A DNA stretch of 64,000 nucleotides, from positions 3,512,065 through 3,576,064 of the forward strand of contig NZ_CP026604.1 of assembly GCF_003063625.1 (NCBI RefSeq), written 5' to 3'. Source of the stretch: Saccharobesus litoralis (lineage in GTDB: Bacteria; Pseudomonadota; Gammaproteobacteria; Enterobacterales; Alteromonadaceae). The notes beneath the pieces are model-generated. The model worked only from the letters and a program-made list of their open reading frames with translations, searched no databases and was not told where the DNA came from. Below, piece by piece: positions 36,004 through 46,467 of the stretch (within the stretch, counting starts at the first letter, position 1; the number at the start of each line of letters is the position of its first letter). The translations under genes were made by a program, and so were the position numbers.

Positions 36004-38403
36004 ATGAGTTTACCCCGAGTCGTTGGCGAACTGCTTGAACAGTTAACCCCCAAATTAGGTCACCCCAAGTTTAATCTACTGCTAAAGCAAGTGTCGCAAG
36101 AGCTCAGTGATTCAGACCGTTTCTTGTTGAAAATGGAGCTGAGTCGCCTTGCTAAACCTTGCTTGCGGCCCATCGATTTACGGGACAAAAGCCCTGAACC
36201 TTGTCAATTGGTATCCATCGCTAAGGTAAATCACTACTTACCATCTAGCGCAGCAGAACAGCTCAAAGCATTAATTCAATCTTATCAAGGCGTTTATAAT
36301 TTTGCTGCGTACGAAAGCATCATGCGCCAATTCAAACTAAAACCCCAAACCGTATTTGAAAGCAAAGCGCAACAAACAGAAGTAGAACAAACGCTAGCTT
36401 TACCTATTATATTTGGTCGGCGTATTACTCGACGTGACGAGCGTATGCATTATGTTACTGACTTAGGGTTTCATACTCGAGCAGGGGCATTTAAAGCCAA
36501 AACGCGAGATATTTCTGCAAGTGGTTTGCAAATAAAATTACCCAAAACGGCCATTTTAGAAACTAATGGTTTAATAGAAGTGAACTTTTTGGAGTTTGCT
36601 AAACAATATCAGCGTGATTTCGCGTTTAAGTTAACTTATAAAGTTTGTTGGCAACGCCAAGAAAAAGGCGAAAACTTTGCAGGACTAGCGGTTGATAACG
36701 AAAAACAAAATCCAGCGCTAATTGAATTTTTAACTAAGTTTGTCAAAGGTTATCGCCGTAAATATCGATTGGATGCATGTAATACGTTAGATGCTGCTCG
36801 CAATAAATTGTTTGAGCAGTTTTATTTTTATGGCAGTCAAGCTTTACCCATGTTGCTTAATGTGCAAGGCATGCAAGTGGAGGTTAACTATTTATGTGCG
36901 CAAAAAGCTAATCAAGCTATAAGGCAATATTGGTTGAATGAGCAAAGGCACTCGCAACTGAGTGAAGTATTAACGGCTGAGCGCTTATTACAAGCTACGG
37001 ATAACGTTGGCCAAGTTAAGACTTTGTATTTATATAGCTTTACTCATGACCAAAACCAGCAACACCACTTTTTTACCTCTACACCTGAAGAGTTAGCTGA
37101 AGCCAAGATGACCGATCTGTTTTATCACTTCGGCGCAACAAAACCCAGTTGGCGAGTCTTCAAATTACAATTCGCTGAATTGGAACATGCTAAAGCTTGG
37201 AACCCCGTAGCTATTCCAGAAGAAGCTGGGCGAGAAATACAAAAGCGCAATCGGCCATTAAGCACAACATTACAGAATAAGTTATTTGAGTCGAATTACT
37301 ATGCGTTGTTGATTGACGTAACTAACGAGCTGGCTAAACCCAGCTATCATGCACGACCTTTTGATAAAAGTTTACTCAATCAACTTAATCAATTTCATGT
37401 AAAGCGTGAAATAGACAACCCAGCGCAAGAAGTTGAATTTTCTTTGTTAGGGCAGCGTAAGGAGCCAAGGTACAACTACAGAACTGTGGTTGAAGTAGAT
37501 ACAGGACAGCAGTTTATTAGTGGTTTAACTAAAAATATCTCGGCCAATGGATTACAAATTGAGTTTGAAGAAAGCGCCAAGCTAGATGCGGGTCAAGTCA
37601 TTTATCTGGATTTTCCTGAGCTGCAATTAACCACCTGTGACTATAAATTAACTCATCTTCCTTATATTGTGGTGGCTACCAATAAAGCGAAAACCGTGTT
37701 TAATTTTAAAGCGAAACCGGGTAAGCATCAGGGCCGTAAATTTTTCACTAAGCTTAGTCAGCGTAAAGAAGCTCTCAATCAAGGTAATGATAAACGCATT
37801 ATCGGTTTGGAAGATGCTCTGCATAATTTATTTATCTATAGTACTTCGCAGTGTTGTGCTTACATTAGTCAAGTCGACGACGATAGCCAATGCTTTTTAG
37901 CTTGTGCGCCGGTAGCGACTCGATTGAACGCATTAATTGACCGTTGCCGAGAACTTAATTCGCAATTAATTGAGTTAGCATTACTCGATAAGTTCGCCAG
38001 TTTTTATCCTGCGGATGAGCAAACTGATTTTGCAGAGATGGTCATTGCTGTTAATGCTAATAAAATTGAGTTTTTAGGTTGGTTGTCTGAAATGACAAGT
38101 GAAAGTGATCGTAAAAATGCGCTAACTGATTGGTTGAAAGACAAGGTCATTTGGGTGCTGAGAGTTGACGTGGCTATAGCGTGCCCAGCCGATTTTCGAC
38201 ATATTGAATTAGAAAACAGTTACCTCAGTACTTATCAGCCTGCAGCGCAAAAAATGCTTGAGAAATTAGCAAAAGGGGTACGTTTAACATTACAAGTTAC
38301 TGACATTTCTCAAGAGGTGTGTTTGCGATACAACAAGCCGTTAGAGCAATTTAAAAGTTTAATTGAAAAGCAAAATAATATTGTGTTTGATGTATTAAAT
38401 TAG
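36004..38403 (+). CDS. large protein with two PilZ domains (paralogue 1)
   Basis: 799-aa cytoplasmic protein with two intact cyclic-di-GMP-binding PilZ motifs. The first has RRDER near residues 143-147 (around RITRRDERMHY) with DISASG at 169-174. The second has RYNYR at 489-493 with NISANG at 511-516. An N-terminal conserved block contains FLLKMELSRLAKPCLRPIDLR. The regions between and after the PilZ domains are unknown. It is paralogous to, and convergent with, the 832-aa gene downstream. Such pairs near radA occur in Shewanella and relatives. Probably a c-di-GMP effector in surface attachment or motility; the output is unknown. Confidence 0.85.
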   Translation: MSLPRVVGELLEQLTPKLGHPKFNLLLKQVSQELSDSDRFLLKMELSRLAKPCLRPIDLRDKSPEPCQLVSIAKVNHYLPSSAAEQLKALIQSYQGVYNFAAYESIMRQFKLKPQTVFESKAQQTEVEQTLALPIIFGRRITRRDERMHYVTDLGFHTRAGAFKAKTRDISASGLQIKLPKTAILETNGLIEVNFLEFAKQYQRDFAFKLTYKVCWQRQEKGENFAGLAVDNEKQNPALIEFLTKFVKGYRRKYRLDACNTLDAARNKLFEQFYFYGSQALPMLLNVQGMQVEVNYLCAQKANQAIRQYWLNEQRHSQLSEVLTAERLLQATDNVGQVKTLYLYSFTHDQNQQHHFFTSTPEELAEAKMTDLFYHFGATKPSWRVFKLQFAELEHAKAWNPVAIPEEAGREIQKRNRPLSTTLQNKLFESNYYALLIDVTNELAKPSYHARPFDKSLLNQLNQFHVKREIDNPAQEVEFSLLGQRKEPRYNYRTVVEVDTGQQFISGLTKNISANGLQIEFEESAKLDAGQVIYLDFPELQLTTCDYKLTHLPYIVVATNKAKTVFNFKAKPGKHQGRKFFTKLSQRKEALNQGNDKRIIGLEDALHNLFIYSTSQCCAYISQVDDDSQCFLACAPVATRLNALIDRCRELNSQLIELALLDKFASFYPADEQTDFAEMVIAVNANKIEFLGWLSEMTSESDRKNALTDWLKDKVIWVLRVDVAIACPADFRHIELENSYLSTYQPAAQKMLEKLAKGVRLTLQVTDISQEVCLRYNKPLEQFKSLIEKQNNIVFDVLN

Positions 38404-38472
38404 TAATTGGAGGGCTATTTGGTGCTTGGCTAAATAGCTCACCATTCAAGGGTTTATTTGCCAAAGTGGAGG

Positions 38473-40971
38473 TTAGTTAGTTTGACGTTTTTGCATTTGT
38501 TGGTTGATTAACTTAACGGGAAAGCCAAAGCGGCTCATGACTTCTTGGCTAATATCAATTAAGTCGACAACACCTGCGACACTCCACAATTCTTCCTCTA
38601 AAACTTTAGCTTTATGAATGGCATATTGGCTAACATAAGCCAGTTCTTTTGCTATAAAGTCTGTGTCAGGCCGACCCGTGCGAGACGTGTAAATCCTCAG
38701 CGCGAAAAACAGTACATTGGGTTGTAATGATTTTTGCACAAATATTTTTTGCGCGGCTTCGTTTCTAAAATCATCAACCAACTGAACTTCAAATTTATCA
38801 CTTAAGCTAGGTGCATCTTTACGGTATTTAATATAAACATCTTGCTGAATAGGACGTGAATGGCGTTGCATTTTACGCAAGGTGGCAACAAACAAAGTGT
38901 TAAGGTAATTATTACACAGCAGTGGATACAGGTTGTAGGTATCGCCACTGTCTTCATCATTAAGAATATCTAACAAAGGATTGGGTACATTGGCAAAGCC
39001 TAAAGTATCAACCGTGTGTTTAATACCATTTTTATGAATATAAATGGCCGTATTTAATGTGCGCTGCGCAATAATATTACGTAATGCTTCAGCTAATCCT
39101 GGAAGCCCAGCTCCCGCTTGTGCTGCGGCTTTTAGCTTGGCTCGGTTTTTTTCAATTAGTTCGTTCATAAAGGATTTACCTTGATGAACAATACCGCGTT
39201 CTTCATAAACGCGTAAGTTAACAATGGTTTTTTCTTTATTAAAGCTAACGACTTCGTAAGGTAGGCCTTTGAGCTTATAGCGACTGGTGATTTTTTGTAA
39301 GTCAGGCATTGTTAGCTCAAGAATTTCTTCCTTACTGACTTCTATCGGATTTTCAAACTCTAACTGCATTCCTTTCGTTGAGAAGTCACGGGTGACCGCG
39401 GCTTGCGAGAATTGATTACCGGTTGCTTCAATTGTCGTGCGATAAATAAACCGAGTTTCTGATCTAAGATTGACGAATTTAATCATCAGTTCTTCAATAT
39501 GCGGTGGTGGCGAATTTTTATGATGGGCAAATACTTTTAGTTGCGCCACCTTTGCCATGTCAAACTCTATTTTATTGTATGTTTCGCGCGCAATTTCACT
39601 ACTAATGTCGGTGATAAATGCGACGTGTTGAATGGGTTCTAAGTACTGCATAACACGCGCTGAAGGAGGCTTATTTAGTTTTTGGGCCTCGCGGCTTGCT
39701 GAGTCAGGTAAGGTTAGTGGTAAATTGGCTAATTCTTTATGGCAGTCGATTAAGGCTATTTTATATATGAACCAAACACTTTTGGCAGACCCAAAACCAA
39801 GAAAAACATTACGTAACTCGGGTTTTAAATTGAGCTCTTCATCAGTTGCTGAATAAAAGTAAACGCGACCTTTAGCTACATGGGTAAAGCCGTAAATAAT
39901 GGTTTCTTTGACGCGGCCTGGTTTACGCATGAGTGCCGCCATACGTTTAGGTCCAAATAAATAACCTAACCGTGGTTTGTTGTTTTCGTCTATCCATTGG
40001 CGGATTATACCGCGGTTGTTGTCATTAGTGAGTGTCGCGACGGGCTCTAATGCGCCATCTTCACGTGGTTTTAAAAATACTGGTAATGAAGTGACTCGCG
40101 GTAAATAAAATTGCTCGTATCCTTTAGTGACTACGGCTTCAATGGTGTTATCTAAGTTGAGTTTGTAGCGCCGTTTATTACCATTTATAAAGCGATTCAA
40201 AAATGCGTCAAAGGTTGGGGTGTCAATATTGTTAGTGCGTTTACAGCGTGCATATAGATTCCCGCCTTTGTTATCCAAACCAACGACTTCATATTCAACT
40301 GGTTTTTTTAACCCGAGTTCGTATTCTTCTTCTAGGCCTTTATATTCAATGCCAATGGTCTGACCGGGCATGACTTTGTAACTACTGGGTAGTTTAATTT
40401 TACAGCCACTAACGGATAAATCAGTGGTGGATGCGGCAATTTTTCCCGCCAGTGGGATCTCGACATTGATTGGCATGGCGTAAATCATACGCTCTTCTAG
40501 TCTGAATCCGCGCTCGCCAAACATAACAGGTTTAGCTTGATACTTAGTGAGTTCAGACGAATCAATATTTGATTCAGGAGCTGAAGATTTTAGGCGTTCT
40601 TTATTTTGCCTGTGGTGCATCACACGATAATTGTTATCGGCATTCATGATGTCTTCGTAAGTACCTTGTGCATAACTGCCGTAGGTTTTTAAACCTCGAT
40701 TAAATATGCGAATGGCGACATCATCTAAGTAGTGTGTTGTACCACCATGCGTGAAATCACGCACGTTACCATCAACATGGCCTCTTAAATCGATGCGGCG
40801 ACTACAAGGTGCGGCTAATCGATTAAGCTCCATTTTGATCAAGAATTTCTTGGGTTTAGGAATATTACCTGCAATGGTATCCATCATCTGGTCAAAGTCG
40901 GGCTGACCATAAATAGGCTTAAGTTTATCAATTACATCTTTGTATTCAGCAATTGCAGGATCTGGCTTCAT
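38473..40971 (-). CDS. large protein with two PilZ domains (paralogue 2)
   Basis: 832 aa, same architecture as the 799-aa paralogue. PilZ 1 has RLEER at 157-161 and DLSVSG at 184-189. PilZ 2 has RFIYR at 507-511 and DFSTKG at 529-534. All four c-di-GMP motifs in the pair are intact. The N-terminal block FLIKMELNRLAAPCSRRIDLRG matches the paralogue closely. The C-terminus carries an unrelated-looking helical region ending in the IDISQEVMSRFGFPV motif, which is also present in the paralogue (TDISQEVCLRYNKPL). Divergent from radA. Function inferred as a c-di-GMP effector. Confidence 0.85.
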   Translation of the reverse strand: MKPDPAIAEYKDVIDKLKPIYGQPDFDQMMDTIAGNIPKPKKFLIKMELNRLAAPCSRRIDLRGHVDGNVRDFTHGGTTHYLDDVAIRIFNRGLKTYGSYAQGTYEDIMNADNNYRVMHHRQNKERLKSSAPESNIDSSELTKYQAKPVMFGERGFRLEERMIYAMPINVEIPLAGKIAASTTDLSVSGCKIKLPSSYKVMPGQTIGIEYKGLEEEYELGLKKPVEYEVVGLDNKGGNLYARCKRTNNIDTPTFDAFLNRFINGNKRRYKLNLDNTIEAVVTKGYEQFYLPRVTSLPVFLKPREDGALEPVATLTNDNNRGIIRQWIDENNKPRLGYLFGPKRMAALMRKPGRVKETIIYGFTHVAKGRVYFYSATDEELNLKPELRNVFLGFGSAKSVWFIYKIALIDCHKELANLPLTLPDSASREAQKLNKPPSARVMQYLEPIQHVAFITDISSEIARETYNKIEFDMAKVAQLKVFAHHKNSPPPHIEELMIKFVNLRSETRFIYRTTIEATGNQFSQAAVTRDFSTKGMQLEFENPIEVSKEEILELTMPDLQKITSRYKLKGLPYEVVSFNKEKTIVNLRVYEERGIVHQGKSFMNELIEKNRAKLKAAAQAGAGLPGLAEALRNIIAQRTLNTAIYIHKNGIKHTVDTLGFANVPNPLLDILNDEDSGDTYNLYPLLCNNYLNTLFVATLRKMQRHSRPIQQDVYIKYRKDAPSLSDKFEVQLVDDFRNEAAQKIFVQKSLQPNVLFFALRIYTSRTGRPDTDFIAKELAYVSQYAIHKAKVLEEELWSVAGVVDLIDISQEVMSRFGFPVKLINQQMQKRQTN

Positions 40972-41332
40972 AAAGTGTTCAGATAATTATACTACAGTTA
41001 GTTAAGGCTAAAATTTACGCAAGTCTTTGTTGGAAAACACAATTAATCAACAAAGTGACGATAACAATTAATTAAATCTAAAGACTAAATTATAATCCTC
41101 TATCAAAGAGTTATCGTGTTTTTTGGCAAAAAATTTAGCTAAATTTATGTTTTAGCTGTGACAAAACCACAAGTCAGTCAAAAAATTGACTAAAAACACT
41201 GTTTTTGGTTAAAAAACAAGCTGGTTTGCGGTTGTACAACCTGCTATCACGTTAAATGCGATAACATTTTAGTTAATATCAAGTATTAGTATCAAATATT
41301 AGGCCAACATGGCTAAGACGGATTAATTTAAT
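40972..41332. other. divergent promoter region of PilZ paralogue 2 and radA
   Basis: 361 bases, very AT-rich, without an ORF. A stretch around 41140-41220 repeats the theme GACTAAAAAC/AAAAATTGAC, but I see no clear operator or riboswitch. Confidence 0.45.
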
Positions 41333-42697
41333 ATGGCAAAAGCGAAAACAGCTTGGGTTTGCTCTGAGTGTGGCGCGGAGTTTGCGAAGTGGCAAGGTCA
41401 GTGTTCAGATTGTAAAGCGTGGAACTCGGTTACTGAGTTTAAAATTGCAGCCAGTAGTAAAGCCTCTTCTGCGCGATTAGGTGGCTATGCCGGCGCTACA
41501 GAGGCAAAAATTGAAACCTTAGAGTCGATTGAATTAACCGAGCTGCCTCGATTTAGTACAGGGCTAGTTGAGTTTGACCGTGTACTAGGCGGCGGAATAG
41601 TACCGGGGTCGGCAGTATTAATAGGCGGTTCGCCAGGTGCGGGTAAAAGTACCTTGTTATTGCAGACCATGGTTCGCCTTGCTGAAACCATGAGCACACT
41701 TTACGTTACTGGGGAAGAGTCACTACAGCAAGTTGCCATGCGAGCGGATCGTTTGGGTTTAGCCAAGGATAAGTTAAAACTGCTGTCTGAAACCAATGTC
41801 GAAACCATTTGCCATATGGCGCAGCAAGTTACACCACAAATTATGGTTATCGACTCGATTCAGGTTATGCACATGCCTGAGATATCATCGGCACCCGGCA
41901 GTGTGTCGCAGGTGAGGGAGTCTGCTGCGTTTTTAACCCGTTACGCTAAGCAAAATAATGTCGCTATTTTTATGGTTGGCCATGTCACTAAAGATGGCAC
42001 CTTAGCCGGACCCAAAGTACTAGAGCATTGTATTGATTGTTCTATTATGTTGGATGGCTCAGCCGATAGTCGTTATCGCACTTTGCGCGGCAACAAAAAC
42101 CGTTTTGGCGCAGTGAATGAGCTTGGTGTGTTTGCGATGACGGAAAAAGGTTTACGCGAGGTAAAAAATCCAAGCGCTATCTTTTTATCGCAAGCGGATA
42201 ACCCTTCACCTGGTAGTATTGTTATGGTGATTTGGGAAGGGACTCGACCATTAATGGTGGAGGTGCAAGCGTTAGCTGACACTTCACAACTGGCTAATCC
42301 TCGTCGTGTGACCGTGGGTCTTGAACAAAACCGCTTAGCCATGTTACTGGCTGTAGTACACAGACATTGTGGCGTACAAATGGGGGATCAAGACGTGTTT
42401 ATTAATGTGGTTGGCGGGGTGAAAATTACCGAAACTTCGGCTGATTTAGCGTTATTGCTCGCTTTGTACTCAAGCTTTCGTAACAACACTTTGCCACAAG
42501 ATCTTGTCTCTTTTGGCGAAGTTGGCTTATCTGGCGAAATTCGTCCTGTCCCCAATGGTATTGAACGTTTAAAAGAAGCAGCTAAGCATGGGTTTAAAAA
42601 GGCGATAGTCCCTAAAAATAATATTCCCAAAGGCGGCATTGAGGGTATGGAGTTAATTGCTGTTTCAACTTTAAATGAAGCGTTAGAAGCTATTTAA
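41333..42697 (+). CDS. radA: DNA repair protein RadA
   Basis: Branch-migration helicase that helps RecA in recombination. It is 454 aa. The N-terminal C4 zinc finger has Cys at 10, 13, 24 and 27 (WVCSECGAEF, GQCSDCKAW). Walker A is GGSPGAGKST near residue 97, the RadA-specific KNRFG motif is present (GNKNRFGAV), and a Lon-protease-like C-terminal domain follows (VGLSGEIRPVPNGIERLKEA core GEIRPV). No missing residue was noticed. Confidence 0.96.
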   Translation: MAKAKTAWVCSECGAEFAKWQGQCSDCKAWNSVTEFKIAASSKASSARLGGYAGATEAKIETLESIELTELPRFSTGLVEFDRVLGGGIVPGSAVLIGGSPGAGKSTLLLQTMVRLAETMSTLYVTGEESLQQVAMRADRLGLAKDKLKLLSETNVETICHMAQQVTPQIMVIDSIQVMHMPEISSAPGSVSQVRESAAFLTRYAKQNNVAIFMVGHVTKDGTLAGPKVLEHCIDCSIMLDGSADSRYRTLRGNKNRFGAVNELGVFAMTEKGLREVKNPSAIFLSQADNPSPGSIVMVIWEGTRPLMVEVQALADTSQLANPRRVTVGLEQNRLAMLLAVVHRHCGVQMGDQDVFINVVGGVKITETSADLALLLALYSSFRNNTLPQDLVSFGEVGLSGEIRPVPNGIERLKEAAKHGFKKAIVPKNNIPKGGIEGMELIAVSTLNEALEAI

Positions 42698-43131
42698 GTC
42701 GTTAAAATTTTAGCTTTGCTACTAAGCTTGGAGCAGCCGGAACTGCTGTTTTATCTTTCACTGAACGGTATTCTGACACAGCACTTATGTTTATTAAGTG
42801 CGTGCATTTTAAGCGATTTCCACCATTTTGGTGCGTTGCATTATTTTGGTTGTCTATGTGGATCCACCTTGGTGCAATTGTTCTGTTTATAGTTGATAAC
42901 CACAGAGATACCTTGAGCTAGACACTTTCTGGTTTGTTGGTTGTTAATTAAGCAAAAATAACGAGTTGACTAGAATTGGTAAACACATGACTTTAAATGT
43001 TTGTGGTTTTTACCGACCATTTCACTGAAGTTAGCGTATTTTGTACATTGTTCGCTAAAATATAAAATCGGCAAGAATGTTGCAGTGACTAAAGTTCAAT
43101 AAATTTATTTGCATGTTTTTGGGGAGGAACT
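42698..43131. other. intergenic region between radA and chemoreceptor
   Basis: 434 bases without a gene. It has an AGCAG/CTGCT hairpin near 42732-42747 after radA and several GTGCATT/GTGCGTT-like words around 42795-42880. No repeat copy. Confidence 0.4.
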
Positions 43132-45276
43132 ATGCATTTAAAAAGTCACTCTATGCAGTTGTCTGCAAAGGAGCGCCGTTGGCTACCTTGGTTTGGCAAA
43201 AACGGTAAGCTTGCACTGGGTTGGTCATGTTTTGTTAACCGCTCTATGTATCCGGCAGTTGAACAAACGTTTGAAGGTATAGCCGCTACGCGGGTAAAGC
43301 TTTTACAGAATTGGACCGACAATCAATGGCAACATTTAATTTCTGCGGTTAATAATATTAACTTGCAAGATCTCAATGCTTGTACAGGGTTATTGCAAGA
43401 AAAGCTCAAAACCGCAGCAGATTTTTCTGAATTATTCATTCTTGATCCGCAAGGTAAAGTGCTGACATCGACTTATACAAAACGCATTAATCGACGTCAT
43501 CACGAACAAAAAGCGATAGACCAAGCATTAAACGGTCAGTTTTTACATGGCCCTTATATTGATCCTGATACCTTAACTATTGGCCGCTCAAGTTCTAAGT
43601 TTCACGACGAAGTCACATTGATGTTTTATCAACCTATCGTGATTGGTAACGAGACTTTGGGGTTACTGTGCGGCAGGGTACCTAATGATGTATTGGGTGA
43701 TTTAATCCAACGAGAAGCTGGCCATGTTTATCGCGAATCAGGTGATAATTATTTGTTTATGGTCAATTCGCAGTTTGACCCGAGTATCAAACCGGGAATT
43801 GCTTTGTCGCGTTCGCGCTTTGAAGATAATACCTTTAGCCACGGGGAAAATTTAAAAGAAGGTATTCATACCGATTACGGCGTGGTTAAAGTCGCGAAAC
43901 ATACTGAGTTTGAGGTGCGTTTTACTGATCCCGCGACAGGTGAGTTACACCCAGGGGTACGAGAAACTATTCAAAACGGTCAAAATGTATTTGTTACCTA
44001 TCCCGCATATTCTGATTATCGGCATATACCGGTTATAGGTAAAGGCGTGACTTTTAAGTTGCATGGCTCTTTAGATACTTGGGGCATGATGTGCGAAGGT
44101 GATTTGGAAGAAGTTTACCGTCGTCGTTCGATTAACTTTGGCTTACTCAAAACCTATTTTGCCATGACAGCGTGTGTAGTTGGCTTGAATATTGGTTTAA
44201 ATCAGTTTACTGATTTGTCTATGCTGACCAGCAATGTTTTAACTGGGCTAGGTGTACTTGCCAGTGGGCTTTGCTTTTCGATTTTTAGTACTAATAAACT
44301 GTCAAACCGTTTAAATGATATGACTTCGGTGATACGCACCATTGCCGAAGGTGAAGGGAATCTTACTCAAAGGTTAGAGCAGTCACGCATCAAGCAAGAT
44401 GAAACGGGTGACATGAGTCGTTGGATCAACAGTTTTATCGATAATTTAGACAGTGTCGTCGGGCAAGTCATTAATGCATCGGATGATGTGCGTAAAACCA
44501 ATGACACCATGCTGCATAAAAACGCAGAGGCATTTTCTAGCTCGAATCAAGTGCATGAATCTATGCTACATATGCAGAGCCTGATCCAGAAGCAACGGGA
44601 AGTCATATTAGAGGCATCACATACCGCACAAAACATGAAGCAATCTATGGCTAATGTGGTAGAAAAAGCCAAATCTGATTATGAAGACGCCAGAGCAGGA
44701 ACCCAAGCTATTCGTGATATCGTTGATAATACGGCTTCAAGTGTACAGTCTATTGATTCCAGAATGGGAGAGATTGGCAATATAATTGACGTCATCACTG
44801 AAATTACCAATCAAACTAATTTACTTGCGTTAAATGCAGCGATAGAAGCGGCACGTGCCGGTGAACATGGTCGTGGTTTTTCTGTGGTGGCTGATGAGGT
44901 GCGAGGTTTAGCGGGTAGAACAGCAGATGCCGCAAAAGATATTCAAACTATGATCCAAGGCTTGCAACAAGAAACCTTGCAAGCGGTAAGTTTTATGGAG
45001 TCGGGCGTTAAAGACGTTGATCAAAGTTTAAAATTGACTGAAGCCGCTTCAGGAGAAAATAGTGAGTTACACGCAATAGTTGAAAAAATGTTTGAGACTA
45101 TTAGCGTAATAGAGCAAAATAGCGCACGTAATGGCGAAACAGCTCAGAGGGTAACACAAGTGACAGAAGCCATGGCGACGTCAATTCAACAATTAACCTC
45201 TAGCTCAGAACAAGTTAACACGACAGCTAACCGTCTACAGCAGTTGATGGGGACCTTTCAAGTCAGTGCTCGCTAA
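43132..45276 (+). CDS. methyl-accepting chemotaxis protein with Cache-like sensor
   Basis: 714 aa. The N-terminal 300 residues contain a Cache/PDC-like sensor ([39 protein letters not shown]). Two hydrophobic helices lie close together at about residues 342-362 ([14 protein letters not shown]) and 366-388 ([18 protein letters not shown]). A HAMP-like linker ([17 protein letters not shown]) follows, then the signalling domain with the hairpin tip [35 protein letters not shown] (core [27 protein letters not shown]). No hydrophobic helix precedes the sensor, so the sensor may lie in the cytoplasm, unlike standard receptors. Strong SD GGGGAGG. Ligand unknown. Confidence 0.9.
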   Translation: MHLKSHSMQLSAKERRWLPWFGKNGKLALGWSCFVNRSMYPAVEQTFEGIAATRVKLLQNWTDNQWQHLISAVNNINLQDLNACTGLLQEKLKTAADFSELFILDPQGKVLTSTYTKRINRRHHEQKAIDQALNGQFLHGPYIDPDTLTIGRSSSKFHDEVTLMFYQPIVIGNETLGLLCGRVPNDVLGDLIQREAGHVYRESGDNYLFMVNSQFDPSIKPGIALSRSRFEDNTFSHGENLKEGIHTDYGVVKVAKHTEFEVRFTDPATGELHPGVRETIQNGQNVFVTYPAYSDYRHIPVIGKGVTFKLHGSLDTWGMMCEGDLEEVYRRRSINFGLLKTYFAMTACVVGLNIGLNQFTDLSMLTSNVLTGLGVLASGLCFSIFSTNKLSNRLNDMTSVIRTIAEGEGNLTQRLEQSRIKQDETGDMSRWINSFIDNLDSVVGQVINASDDVRKTNDTMLHKNAEAFSSSNQVHESMLHMQSLIQKQREVILEASHTAQNMKQSMANVVEKAKSDYEDARAGTQAIRDIVDNTASSVQSIDSRMGEIGNIIDVITEITNQTNLLALNAAIEAARAGEHGRGFSVVADEVRGLAGRTADAAKDIQTMIQGLQQETLQAVSFMESGVKDVDQSLKLTEAASGENSELHAIVEKMFETISVIEQNSARNGETAQRVTQVTEAMATSIQQLTSSSEQVNTTANRLQQLMGTFQVSAR

Positions 45277-45641
45277 CAATTACGCTAATTATTTTTTTAC
45301 TATATGGTTAACAAAATAATTAGCACAAAGAATTCAGTATTCAGTCAAGAACGCTTACCAACGGCGGCCTAGCAAGTACCGAATGAATATTGATGTTGCG
45401 GCATGTATTCCTACGCATGCGGCCGACAAGTAGCTCCAGACTCTGGGGGGAGAAACGGGCTACTTGTCATTTACCATCCTTCATTTCATTACGCATTATT
45501 TCATCTCGCAATTTATCCATTACTCGCAATTATAGCGATTGGTTTGCCATTAGAGCGATTCAACCTGAAAAACAACAAGCGATAAACCCCTAATAATATT
45601 ATAATTGTAATATTAAGTGGTTTACTGGTTGTGAGGGATGT
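45277..45641. other. intergenic region with two inverted repeats
   Basis: 365 bases without a supported gene. GCTAATTATTTT (45284-45295) pairs with AAAATAATTAGC (45313-45324) just after the chemoreceptor stop and may end its transcript. Further on, GACAAGTAGC (45425-45434) pairs with GCTACTTGTC (45459-45468), enclosing a smaller CCAG/CTGG hairpin. Confidence 0.5.
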
Positions 45642-46454
45642 ATGCGCCGAGATGAAAATATCCTAACTATTTATGAATTAATCCATACCATCCGTCAGAA
45701 AGTGTGTCATGTCACGACGGAACAATCGGTCGAGTTAGTGCAGAAAAAAATAGCTTATTTTGTGCAGTCAAACTTTGCTATTGCAGTGCATGGTTGTGGT
45801 GCTAAGCGCCCGCAATACCAAGCAGCTATGAATGTTTGGATACCTGATGCAGCTCAATTAAAAGCCTTTGCCCAAAGTGGTGATATTAGTTTTCAGCACC
45901 TGAACAGCTTAGCAAATTATTTTGAGGTGCAGTTTGACCTAACTGATTTTAACCCTGCGCGGTTATTTCGACCTGATTTACCCGCCACTGTGGCCAATGT
46001 CGTGGTTGCCAAACAGCATGTTGATAATTTACACATGCTACCCAACCATTATATTTTGCGTTTAGATAATACGCTGCGCTTGTTTGTTAACCAGTATATT
46101 GCAAAGCATGGCATGGATGAATTGGTAAAAGAACTTGAGTTGTTTATTCGTTGCCATTATCAATGTGTTGTCGCCAATGTTGAAAGTATCGAGGAGCTGG
46201 ATGATACGTTGGCTGAAATGACCTTGCAGTCGCTAACTGAGCAGCAATTGAATGATTTTTTAACAGGCAAAGTATTAAGTTATTTTCATGTAAACAACTT
46301 GGCTCGTTTTTTTGAGCAGCCTTTTGTTTTTCGTAATATTGAACCCGGTGCTTTGTTCGCACAACAGTATATACCGAGTACGGATCAATTTGAGGCTGAG
46401 TCAAATATTGTGCAAATTGAGACTCGTATGCAAAATTGTTCTGATCTCATTTAA
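45642..46454 (+). CDS. hypothetical protein, 270 aa
   Basis: Cytoplasmic-looking protein without signal peptide or membrane helices and with a good SD (GTGAGGG). The first 115 residues are mixed alpha/beta (HTIRQKVCHVTTEQSVELVQ, FAIAVHGCGAKRPQY). A helical stretch (LDNTLRLFVNQYIAKHGMDELVKELELFIRCHY) is followed by a repeat-like acidic-helical part (ESIEELDDTLAEMTLQSLTEQQLNDFL). I do not recognise a family. It ends 13 bases before the convergent pilus operon. Confidence 0.62.
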   Translation: MRRDENILTIYELIHTIRQKVCHVTTEQSVELVQKKIAYFVQSNFAIAVHGCGAKRPQYQAAMNVWIPDAAQLKAFAQSGDISFQHLNSLANYFEVQFDLTDFNPARLFRPDLPATVANVVVAKQHVDNLHMLPNHYILRLDNTLRLFVNQYIAKHGMDELVKELELFIRCHYQCVVANVESIEELDDTLAEMTLQSLTEQQLNDFLTGKVLSYFHVNNLARFFEQPFVFRNIEPGALFAQQYIPSTDQFEAESNIVQIETRMQNCSDLI

Positions 46455-46467
46455 ATGAGAGTCTTAT

